Shown here: one piece after another, positions 1 to 4,318 of the stretch
Numbering within the stretch: the first letter of the stretch is position 1
Layout: every line of letters starts with the position of its first letter
Assembly: GCA_905215425.1 (NCBI GenBank)
Contig: CAJMQD010000086.1
Span: 1 to 5,394, forward strand
From: an uncultured bacterium
GTDB taxonomy: Bacteria > Bacillota > Clostridia > Oscillospirales > Oscillospiraceae
Direction of reading: 5' to 3'
DNA: 5,394 nucleotides
Made by a program: the position numbers and the translations under genes
Notes under the pieces: generated by a model
The model's input: only the letters and a program-made list of their open reading frames with translations
The model's database searches: none
Told to the model about the DNA's origin: nothing

Positions 1-194
1 GCAGGCTCACGCAGGGTCATGATCAGGCGGATCACAGATACGCCGGTGATGGCCACGGCCACTACCTTCGGGAAGAAGGCGGAGCCCACGTCGTTTTTCA
101 TCATGTGCTTGATGCCCATGGATTCCACGAACAGGAAGATGCCGAAGGCCATGAACACCAAGGAAACGACCAGATTCTTTTCCTTGTTTGACAT
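1..194 (-). CDS. tctB: TctB-like small membrane subunit of a tripartite tricarboxylate transporter (5' part only)
   Basis: This is the N-terminal 64 residues of a small integral membrane protein; the gene runs off the window at base 1. It begins MSNKEKNLVVSLVFMAFGIF. Two hydrophobic stretches are visible, at about residues 7-26 and 42-60, separated by a short loop with DVGSAFFP (35-42). That loop resembles the 'G..FFP' signature of TctB proteins, and the gene directly follows tctC. In TTT systems TctB is the poorly conserved small subunit that pairs with the large TctA channel in the cytoplasmic membrane. The ATG at 192-194 is supported by a purine-rich ribosome binding site (AAAGGG, reading 208 to 203) 8 bases upstream. 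The gap to the tctC stop is 88 bases with no clear terminator, so the two are probably co-transcribed. The family call rests on context, the loop motif and hydropathy, because the protein is truncated. Confidence 0.72.
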   Translation of the reverse strand, partial: MSNKEKNLVVSLVFMAFGIFLFVESMGIKHMMKNDVGSAFFPKVVAVAITGVSVIRLIMTLREP

Positions 195-282
195 AAATGA
201 AATTCCCTTTCCTCACATTTTTAACTGCGCGGCTGTGCAGCACCCCACTCAGCCACACAGGTCAGCTTGAAACAGCCGGAGC

Positions 283-1293
283 TCAGGATTCCGCGAAGAA
301 ATCCTTCAGCTCGTTCACCAGCTCGGTGTCGCCGGAGATGGTGTCAGCGCCGTTGCGGTAGTAAGCCTGAGCGTAATAGGTGGACAGAGTCTCCTGGAAG
401 GAGGGATCCTCAGCGATCTCAGCCATGGCGGCGGACAGCTTGTCCACGATGGCCTGGTCGGTGCCCTTGGGCATACGGACCTCGTACAGCTTGGGCTGGA
501 CCACGTCATAGCCCTGCTCCTTCAGGGTGGGGATATCCTCCAGGCCAGGGACGCGCTCGTCGGCGCAGATGCCCAGCACCGTAAAGTCGCCGTTCTCCAC
601 GTAGTCAGCGATGTTCATGTAGTTGACCACCAGCACATCGCACTGGTTGGCCATAAAGGCGGTCAGGCGGTCGGCGGTGGAGGAGCCCACGTCGATCTGG
701 TTCATTTCAATGCCCATGGTGCGCTCCATGGCTGCGGCCACGGCGTGGGTGGCACCGTAGTAGGTGACGGAGAAGCGCAGCTGACCGGGATTGGCCTTAG
801 CCCAGGTGATCATCTCCTCCAGGTTGGAGAAGCGGGTGTCGTCAGACCGGACGATCAGGGCATAGGTATCATCGCGGGCGATGGTGCCCACCACCTCGAA
901 GTCGTTCAGGAAGGAGAACTCGTTGCTGCCGGCAGCCTCCTGGGTCATCATAACGCCGGTGTGGTGGAACAGGGCGGTGTAGCCGTCGTTCTTGGCATTG
1001 AGCACGCTGGAAGAGGCCACCACGCCGGAGCCGCCGGTGGTGTTCACCACCACGAAGTTGACGCCCAGCTTCTCGCCCAGCAGCTTGCACATCTGACGGC
1101 AGTAAGTATCGGTGTCGCCGCCGGCGGAGTAAGGCACCACCATGGTGACGGTCTCCTTGGGCCAGTCGGTGGCGGAGCCGGAGCCGCTGGCGGAGGTGTT
1201 GGTGCTGGACTTGTCACCGCTGCTGCTGCAGCCGGTGAGCACCACGGCCATGGTCATGACCAGAGCCAGAGTGCGGGCAAATGCTTTTCTCAT
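283..1293 (-). CDS. tctC: TctC/Bug-family tricarboxylate transporter substrate-binding lipoprotein
   Basis: A 336-residue extracytoplasmic solute receptor of the TctC (Bug) family. It captures a small carboxylate-type ligand outside the membrane and delivers it to TctA/TctB. The N-terminus is a lipoprotein signal peptide: positive MRKAFAR, a hydrophobic core, then lipobox LTGC with Cys22 as the lipidation site. A Ser/Thr/Gly-rich linker follows (about 23-42). The mature domain opens with WPKETVTMVVPYSAGGDTD (44-62), matching the family 'P(F/Y)..GG..D' ligand loop. It continues with NTTGGSG (84-90), DGYT (103-106) and, late in the protein, ERVPGLEDIPTLKEQGYDV, a typical second-lobe block. Length is normal for the family. 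The start ATG is backed by AAGGAG (reading 1307 to 1302) 8 bases upstream. The ligand cannot be read from the sequence: Bug proteins bind citrate, succinate, aromatic acids, amino acids or nicotinate. No tctD/tctE two-component genes are visible in the window. Confidence 0.93.
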   Translation of the reverse strand: MRKAFARTLALVMTMAVVLTGCSSSGDKSSTNTSASGSGSATDWPKETVTMVVPYSAGGDTDTYCRQMCKLLGEKLGVNFVVVNTTGGSGVVASSSVLNAKNDGYTALFHHTGVMMTQEAAGSNEFSFLNDFEVVGTIARDDTYALIVRSDDTRFSNLEEMITWAKANPGQLRFSVTYYGATHAVAAAMERTMGIEMNQIDVGSSTADRLTAFMANQCDVLVVNYMNIADYVENGDFTVLGICADERVPGLEDIPTLKEQGYDVVQPKLYEVRMPKGTDQAIVDKLSAAMAEIAEDPSFQETLSTYYAQAYYRNGADTISGDTELVNELKDFFAES

Positions 1294-1315
1294 GTTTCTT
1301 TCTCCTTTTCTTTTA

Positions 1316-1331
1316 CCAATTTTTTCATTGG
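1316..1331. repeat. Small inverted repeat CCAAT-6-ATTGG just ahead of the tctC ribosome binding site
   Basis: CCAAT (1316-1320) and ATTGG (1327-1331) form a perfect 5-bp stem with a 6-base loop. It lies 8 bases upstream of the tctC Shine-Dalgarno sequence (1302-1307). It directly abuts the next inverted repeat (1331-1346). It is too weak and lacks the T-run position to be a terminator; it might tune translation or be incidental. Confidence 0.4.
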
Positions 1332-1346
1332 AACATGCGCAAGTTC
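1331..1346. repeat. 16-bp near-palindrome GAACATGCGCAAGTTC
   Basis: The two halves GAACATGC and GCAAGTTC are complementary at seven of eight positions, with one A/A mismatch. The size and symmetry resemble an operator for a dimeric repressor. In RNA it would form a weak hairpin. The outer GAAC/GTTC arms recall the Gram-positive LexA box but the spacing is 8 rather than 4 bases, so I do not call it LexA. Confidence 0.4.
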
Positions 1347-1375
1347 AGGAACGTCAGACGTCATTGTCCCTGTGG

Positions 1376-1401
1376 GAACAGCGGTTTTTTCGCTGCTGTT
1401 C
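1376..1401. repeat. Inverted repeat GAACAGC-12-GCTGTTC with a competing inner hairpin
   Basis: GAACAGC (1376-1382) and GCTGTTC (1395-1401) are perfect 7-base arms around a 12-base spacer. Within the same bases CAGCG (1379-1383) and CGCTG (1391-1395) form a second perfect stem around a T-rich (A-rich on the transcript) 7-base loop. The two pairings share bases and so cannot both form completely. Confidence 0.5.
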
Positions 1402-1414
1402 GTTTGGAAGAAGT

Positions 1415-1437
1415 CCCGTTTTTCTCAGAAAAACGGG
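1415..1437. repeat. Perfect 23-base palindrome in the tctC leader
   Basis: Arms CCCGTTTTTCT (1415-1425) and AGAAAAACGGG (1427-1437) are perfectly complementary around a single central base (1426). As DNA it is a good operator shape. As RNA it would fold to about a 9-bp stem with a 5-base loop. It is not followed by a T-run on either strand, so I do not read it as a terminator. Confidence 0.6.
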
Positions 1438-1485
1438 GTGTTCAAAAAACGTTAATTCCGAACAATAAGCTGTTAAAAATGTGTC

Positions 1486-1514
1486 AAAATAAAGAAAACG
1501 TTAAAAATTTGTAA
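1486..1514 (-). promoter_or_regulatory. Weak candidate promoter for tctC
   Basis: Reading the minus strand, TTACAA (1514-1509) and TATTTT (1491-1486) are separated by 17 bases; they match consensus at 3 of 6 and 4 of 6 positions. An alternative on the same strand is TTGTTG (1576-1571), 16 bases, TATATT (1554-1549). A perfect TTGACA also occurs at 1487-1482 but has no acceptable -10 at 16-18 bases. The assignment is therefore uncertain. Confidence 0.25.
1493..1506. promoter_or_regulatory. cre-like site (possible CcpA operator) in the tctC promoter region
   Basis: AGAAAACGTTAAAA matches the Gram-positive catabolite-responsive element consensus TGAAARCGYTWNCA at 12 of 14 positions. The two mismatches are at the first base and the penultimate one. 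It falls between the -35 and -10 of one candidate tctC promoter, where binding would block transcription. A weaker copy sharing the core AAAACGTTAA lies at 1446-1455. Catabolite repression of carboxylate uptake is well precedented, but no CcpA gene is in the window and AT-rich DNA gives chance matches. Confidence 0.35.
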
Positions 1515-1656
1515 CTTTTTAAAGGACTTTCTCTTTGAGGAGCATGTTAATATAAAATCCAGGAAAAATCCAACAATAAGTTTTTGACAACTTAACAAAG
1601 AATTGAAGGAGGATACATTTGCATATCGGACACCCATGGAAAAGCAATTCTGGGAC

Positions 1657-1690
1657 AAAAAAACGCCCCCGCCGATTCGGCGGGGGCGTT
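1657..1690 (-). terminator. Strong Rho-independent terminator of ilvE
   Basis: The arms 1662-1674 and 1678-1690 pair perfectly over 13 bp, almost all GC, with a three-base loop (1675-1677). On the minus strand the stem is followed by seven T residues (1663-1657, overlapping the stem end). It lies about 20 bases after the ilvE stop. On the plus strand it is preceded by As but lacks a downstream T-run, so its direction is clear. It isolates ilvE from tctC. Confidence 0.93.
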
Positions 1691-1711
1691 CGTGCTTGGA
1701 TATGGAAGGAA

Positions 1712-2776
1712 TCAGTCGATGGGGAAGACCCAGTTGTGGGTATCGGCCACCCGGCCCCACTGGATGCCGGTGAGGGTATCATACAGGTGGTGAGCCATAG
1801 GGCCGACCTCGTAGTTGTTGATGGTATAGTCTTTACCGTGGATGCACAGCTTGCCCACGGGGGAGATGACGGCGGCGGTGCCGCAGCCCCAGACCTCGTC
1901 GATTTTGCCTTCCTCCAGCAGCTTGGCCACCTCGTCGATGTCGATCTTCTTCTCCTGGACCTCGTAGCCCTCCTCCTTCAGCAGCTGGATGATGGACTTA
2001 CGGGTGACACCGGGCAGAACGCTGCCCAGCAGGGCGGGGGTCATGATGGTGTTGCCCACCTTGAACATGATGTTCATGCCGCCCACTTCTTCCACATAGC
2101 GGCGCTCCACGCCGTCCAGCCACAGAACGTCGTTGTAGTTCTTGGCGATGGCCCGGTTGGCAGCCCGCTGGGCGCAGGCGTAGTTGCCGCCGCACTTGGC
2201 AAAGCCGGTGCCGCCGCGCACGGCGCGGACATCCTCGTCCTCCACCAGGATGGAGTTGCACTTCAGACCACCGGCGTAGTAGCTGCCCACGGGGGAGCAG
2301 AAGATGTAGAACAGCACGTCGGTGCAGCCGTGGAGGGACAGATCGGGATTGGTGGCGATCATCACGGGGCGGAAGTACAGAGAGGTGTTGGGCTTGGTGG
2401 GCACCCAGTCCTTCTCTACCTTGGCCAGAGCCTCTACGGCTTCGACGAAGTCGGCATAGGGCAGGACCGGCAGAGCCATACGGGCGGCGGAGTTTTCAAA
2501 CCGCTTGCCGTTTTCGTCCACGCGGAACATCTGGATCTTGCCGTCATCGGTGCGATAGGCCTTCAGGCCCTCGAAGATCTCCAGGGCGTAGTTCAGCACG
2601 ATGGAGGCGGGGCTGAGGCTGATGTTCCGGAAGGGGACGATGCGGGGATCATACCAGCCCTTGTCCACGTTGTAGTTCATGACGAACATATAGTCGGAGT
2701 AGACGGAGCCGAAAGTGACTTTGTCGATGTCGGGCTTTGCTTTCAGAGATGTGGCTTTTTCAAAACGGATGTTCAT
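1712..2776 (-). CDS. ilvE: Branched-chain amino-acid aminotransferase (EC 2.6.1.42)
   Basis: A 354-residue, fold-type IV, PLP-dependent cytosolic aminotransferase. It interconverts valine, leucine and isoleucine with their 2-oxo acids using glutamate/2-oxoglutarate, the last step of branched-chain synthesis. Length and sequence fit the long (eukaryote-like, IlvE type II) subgroup. Visible signatures are ALEIFEGLKAYR (64-75), SLYFRPVMIA (132-141), the PLP-lysine block GGTGFAKCGGNYA with Lys194, EVGGMNIMF with Glu230 expected to contact the PLP ring nitrogen, SVLPGVTRKSI (252-262), and WGCGTAAVISPVG (296-308) with Thr300. The redox CxxC of mammalian enzymes is absent at the corresponding place (TAAVISP). 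The ATG is supported by a perfect AGGAGG (reading 2790 to 2785) 8 bases upstream. It is monocistronic: T-box leader and promoter upstream, strong terminator downstream. Confidence 0.97.
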   Translation of the reverse strand: MNIRFEKATSLKAKPDIDKVTFGSVYSDYMFVMNYNVDKGWYDPRIVPFRNISLSPASIVLNYALEIFEGLKAYRTDDGKIQMFRVDENGKRFENSAARMALPVLPYADFVEAVEALAKVEKDWVPTKPNTSLYFRPVMIATNPDLSLHGCTDVLFYIFCSPVGSYYAGGLKCNSILVEDEDVRAVRGGTGFAKCGGNYACAQRAANRAIAKNYNDVLWLDGVERRYVEEVGGMNIMFKVGNTIMTPALLGSVLPGVTRKSIIQLLKEEGYEVQEKKIDIDEVAKLLEEGKIDEVWGCGTAAVISPVGKLCIHGKDYTINNYEVGPMAHHLYDTLTGIQWGRVADTHNWVFPID

Positions 2777-2784
2777 AATTGTGT

Positions 2785-2790
2785 CCTCCT
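2785..2790 (-). promoter_or_regulatory. ilvE Shine-Dalgarno site
   Basis: A perfect AGGAGG on the minus strand, 8 bases from the ATG. It lies downstream of the T-box terminator and is not sequestered in an obvious helix, which favours transcriptional rather than translational control by the leader. Confidence 0.85.
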
Positions 2791-2813
2791 AACCTGCGGA
2801 AGCAGAGATTGAT

Positions 2814-2856
2814 AAAATAAAAAGCCTCCGCGCAATCCTGCCAAAACAGGAGAGGC
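2814..2856 (-). terminator. Conditional (attenuator) terminator of the ilvE T-box
   Basis: On the minus strand GCCTCTCCTG (2856-2847) pairs with CAGGA and GAGGC further down: TCCTG/CAGGA forms the tip around a TTTTGG loop and GCCTC/GAGGC the base, with a 7-base bulge on the 3' side. It is followed by a T-rich run (TTTTTATTTT, 2823-2814). Its 5' arm contains the CTCTC (2854-2850) needed for the antiterminator, so the two folds are mutually exclusive. Confidence 0.82.
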
Positions 2857-3086
2857 GAAAGCATAAACTTCCGTGGTACCACTCTCATTGCCGCCGATGG
2901 CGGCCGCTCGTCCGTGCACCCCGAGGGGGAGACACGACCCTCTGTAACGGGAGGAACCGGAACCGTATACTGGGGCGAAAGCCCGTTCTGCGGACTGCTC
3001 CCGGGTGACTCGGACTGGAACGCTCCACTGCCTTGCACCACCCGGCAGCTCTCTTAGGACCGTGGCCAATCCCTTTCCCGATCATC
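2814..3086 (-). promoter_or_regulatory. T-box riboswitch (tRNA-sensing leader) controlling ilvE, probable valine specifier
   Basis: The signature T-box AGAGTGGTACCACGG lies at 2885-2871 on the minus strand. Its UGGU would pair with a tRNA 3' end ACCA, fitting discriminator A73 as in Val/Ile/Leu tRNAs. The antiterminator is visible: GAGAG (2886-2882) with CTCTC (2854-2850), plus CGGAAG (2873-2868) with CTTTCG (2861-2856), leaving the T-box bulge. Stem I shows the AGAGAGC element and a distal hairpin CTGCC/GGCAG (3048-3028) with GGTGCAA in its loop. The 3' side reads GA-GTC-ACC, placing the specifier codon as GTC (3009-3007, valine). Between them lie further hairpins, including GGGC-TTTC-GCCC and GCCGCC-ATC-GGCGGC just before the T-box. 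Uncharged tRNA should promote readthrough into ilvE. The class is near certain; the codon assignment is inferred from pattern, not from a computed fold. Confidence 0.93.
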
Positions 3087-3117
3087 ACATTTGTGCGCGT
3101 TACTTTTTATTGGTTTA

Positions 3118-3146
3118 TTTATACATTTTTAGCCGGGTAAAGTCAA
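3118..3146 (-). promoter_or_regulatory. ilvE/T-box promoter
   Basis: On the minus strand TTGACT (3146-3141) and TATAAA (3123-3118) are separated by exactly 17 bases. Both match the sigma-A consensus at five of six positions. AT-rich sequence immediately upstream (about 3150-3172) could act as an UP element. The expected start is near 3111, about 25 bases before the first T-box structure. Confidence 0.85.
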
Positions 3147-3284
3147 TGGGGATTATTGATATAAAATTTTTTGGATGCAGCCGGATTTTTGACATTTTGC
3201 GGAGGGGAGCAAGCAAAGTGAAATCTAAGAACGGATGCTGTGCAGGAAAAAGAAGGAGGGAAAGAAATCTTAACAAAATAGATA

Positions 3285-3313
3285 TACTTTCTCTGACCGG
3301 ACTGCGCTATAAT
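3285..3313 (+). promoter_or_regulatory. Candidate promoter of the glycosyltransferase gene
   Basis: A perfect -10 hexamer TATAAT lies at 3308-3313. The -35 position at 17 bases spacing (TACTTT, 3285-3290) is poor and there is no extended -10 TG, so an activator or a weak basal level is possible. The expected start near 3320 would leave a leader of about 40 bases. A perfect TTGACA at 3189-3194 has no usable -10. Confidence 0.45.
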
Positions 3314-3322
3314 AAGGAGAAA

Positions 3323-3342
3323 TTGCGGGGAAGCTTCCGCAA
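3323..3342. repeat. 20-base inverted repeat between the glycosyltransferase -10 box and its ribosome binding site
   Basis: TTGCGG (3323-3328) and CCGCAA (3337-3342) form perfect arms. The interior also contains the palindrome GGAAGCTTCC (3329-3338), which competes with them. It begins about 10 bases after the TATAAT, at the presumed transcription start, and ends 5 bases before AAGGAGG. It could be an operator or a 5' stem-loop that protects the transcript. Confidence 0.5.
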
Positions 3343-3347
3343 ACTGC

Positions 3348-3354
3348 AAGGAGG
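3348..3354 (+). promoter_or_regulatory. Shine-Dalgarno site fixing the glycosyltransferase start
   Basis: AAGGAGG is followed after only 4 bases by ATG at 3359. The spacing is short, but it is the strongest site in the region and places the start exactly where homology to the GT8 fold begins. Confidence 0.75.
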
Positions 3355-3358
3355 CCAT

Positions 3359-4204
3359 ATGAGCGCGGAACAAAAAGAGATCAATCTGCTGGTGACGCTG
3401 GACTGCAACTATTTATATCAGCTGAATGTGATGCTGACCTCGCTGCTGGACAGCGAGCCGGAGGGCTGTTTCCGGGTCTTTCTGCTCAGTCGGGGCATAG
3501 GGGAAGAAAAACTGGCCCTTACCCGGCGGGTATTGGCGGGGCGGGGTGAGCTTTGCCCCATCACTATACGGGAGGAGCAGCTGGAGGGCGCGCCTACTAC
3601 TGACCGCTATCCTCTGGAGATCTATTACCGGATCTTTGCAGCGAAATATCTGCCCCAGGAGCTGGACCGTGTGCTGTATCTGGACCCGGACTTGGTGGTC
3701 AACCACAGCATCCGGCACCTTTACGATCTCCCCATGGGGACGGAGCTGTTTGCCGCGGCGTCCCACATCGGGAATGTGCTGCACCTGGTAAATGAGCTGC
3801 GCCTGGATATGGACGAGGACAGCCCCTATATCAACTCCGGAGTGATGCTGATGAATCTGGAGCAGCTGCGGCAGGAACAGGACTATGCCCAGGTATTCGA
3901 CTATATTGCAGAGCACAAGAACCGTCTGATTCTGCCGGACCAGGATATCATCAGCGGACTGTACGGAGAGCGGATCATTCCGCTGGACGCATGGCGCTAT
4001 AACATGACGGAGCGGCTGTTTGCCTTCCACCGCCAGGCCGGCGACCGGATGGATCTGGACTTTGTAAAGGAAAACTCCGCTATTATCCACTACTGCGGAC
4101 GAAACAAGCCCTGGAAAAAGGGATATATCGGAAAACTGGACTGTTTCTATAAGGCGGCGGAGGCAAAATACCGCCGGAACATGGGCTTGGACCCGGCGGA
4201 ATAA
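3359..4204 (+). CDS. Family 8 glycosyltransferase (GT-A fold, retaining)
   Basis: A 281-residue soluble enzyme expected to transfer a hexose from a nucleotide sugar, using a Mn2+ ion, to an acceptor I cannot identify. The N-terminus EINLLVTLDCNYLYQLNVMLTSLL (7-30) is the typical opening strand and helix of GT8. The metal-binding DxD is DPD (109-111) in RVLYLDPDLVV; most relatives have DAD. It is followed by YINSGVMLMNL (157-167), LPDQDIIS (192-199) and IIHYCGRNKPWK (241-252), whose His244 should be the second metal ligand. There is no signal peptide or membrane segment. Size resembles GspA-like and bacterial LPS-type GT8 proteins. The frame stays open far upstream, but the ATG has the ribosome binding site and the upstream residues look non-coding. 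It is divergent from ilvE and 114 bases before pfkA. No clear terminator follows, so some readthrough into pfkA is possible. Confidence 0.9.
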   Translation: MSAEQKEINLLVTLDCNYLYQLNVMLTSLLDSEPEGCFRVFLLSRGIGEEKLALTRRVLAGRGELCPITIREEQLEGAPTTDRYPLEIYYRIFAAKYLPQELDRVLYLDPDLVVNHSIRHLYDLPMGTELFAAASHIGNVLHLVNELRLDMDEDSPYINSGVMLMNLEQLRQEQDYAQVFDYIAEHKNRLILPDQDIISGLYGERIIPLDAWRYNMTERLFAFHRQAGDRMDLDFVKENSAIIHYCGRNKPWKKGYIGKLDCFYKAAEAKYRRNMGLDPAE

Positions 4205-4224
4205 GCTCCCACCCTTGGGCAGGG

Positions 4225-4239
4225 GCGGCCATATGCCGC
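4225..4239. repeat. Inverted repeat GCGGC-5-GCCGC abutting the pfkA -35 box
   Basis: GCGGC (4225-4229) and GCCGC (4235-4239) are perfect arms around CATAT, and the next base starts the TTGACA. With no T-run it is a poor terminator for the preceding gene. The position directly upstream of -35 would suit an activator site, or it may be a weak 3' stem for the glycosyltransferase transcript. Confidence 0.4.
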
Positions 4240-4269
4240 TTGACAGGGGACGCGGGCCGGTGACATAAT
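4240..4269 (+). promoter_or_regulatory. pfkA promoter with extended -10
   Basis: Perfect TTGACA (4240-4245), 18 bases, then CATAAT (4264-4269), preceded by TG one base upstream (4261-4262), giving an extended -10. The expected start is near 4276, leaving a leader of about 43 bases. The spacer is very GC-rich. Confidence 0.75.
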
Positions 4270-4318
4270 AGAAAAAATCCCATGACAAGTCCCGAAAGTA
4301 AGAAGGAGGTACCCAATA

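Larger units (their letters stand above)
1294..1656 (-). promoter_or_regulatory. tctC upstream region: AT-rich promoter zone and structured leader
   Basis: These 363 bases lie between the ilvE terminator and the tctC start and contain no gene I can support. The half nearer ilvE (about 1440-1620) is AT-rich and holds promoter-like and catabolite-repression-like sequences. The half nearer tctC (1316-1437) holds a series of inverted repeats: 1415-1437, 1376-1401, 1367-1377 (TCCC-TGT-GGGA), 1331-1346 and 1316-1331. If transcription starts near 1480-1540, the repeats would be in a 190-250 base untranslated leader. I recognise no named riboswitch class here. Confidence 0.6.

Noticed and set aside
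214..225. Inverted copy of the 12-mer GTTAAAAATGTG also found at 1472-1483.
   Set aside because: One or two shared 12-mers are expected by chance in a window of this size, and the AT-rich composition makes it more likely.
195..282. Possible terminator or attenuator between tctC and tctB.
   Set aside because: Only a long-loop CGGCTG/CAGCCG pairing is visible, with no T-run on the minus strand.
267..584. A 105-residue Arg/Pro/Trp-rich frame on the plus strand.
   Set aside because: Composition typical of an out-of-frame antisense reading of tctC; no supporting signal.
1331..1346. Possible LexA (SOS) box, GAAC...GTTC.
   Set aside because: The Gram-positive LexA site has four bases between the GAAC and GTTC arms; here there are eight.
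745..1455. A 236-residue open frame on the plus strand opposite tctC.
   Set aside because: A Gly/Ala/His-rich shadow of the tctC codons with no start signals; the minus strand has a lipobox, signature motifs and a proper ribosome binding site.
1619..2812. A 397-residue open frame on the plus strand opposite ilvE, with a ribosome binding site and a TTG start.
   Set aside because: It reads through the ilvE terminator stem and the complement of ilvE codons, giving a Gly/Val/His-rich product with no recognisable fold. Only the start-site arrangement is kept, as a low-interest finding.
3005..3358. Longest possible N-terminal extension of the glycosyltransferase, starting at 3005.
   Set aside because: It would overlap the divergent T-box leader and the ilvE promoter and be encoded by non-coding-looking AT-rich DNA. 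The ATG at 3359 has the ribosome binding site and starts at the domain boundary.
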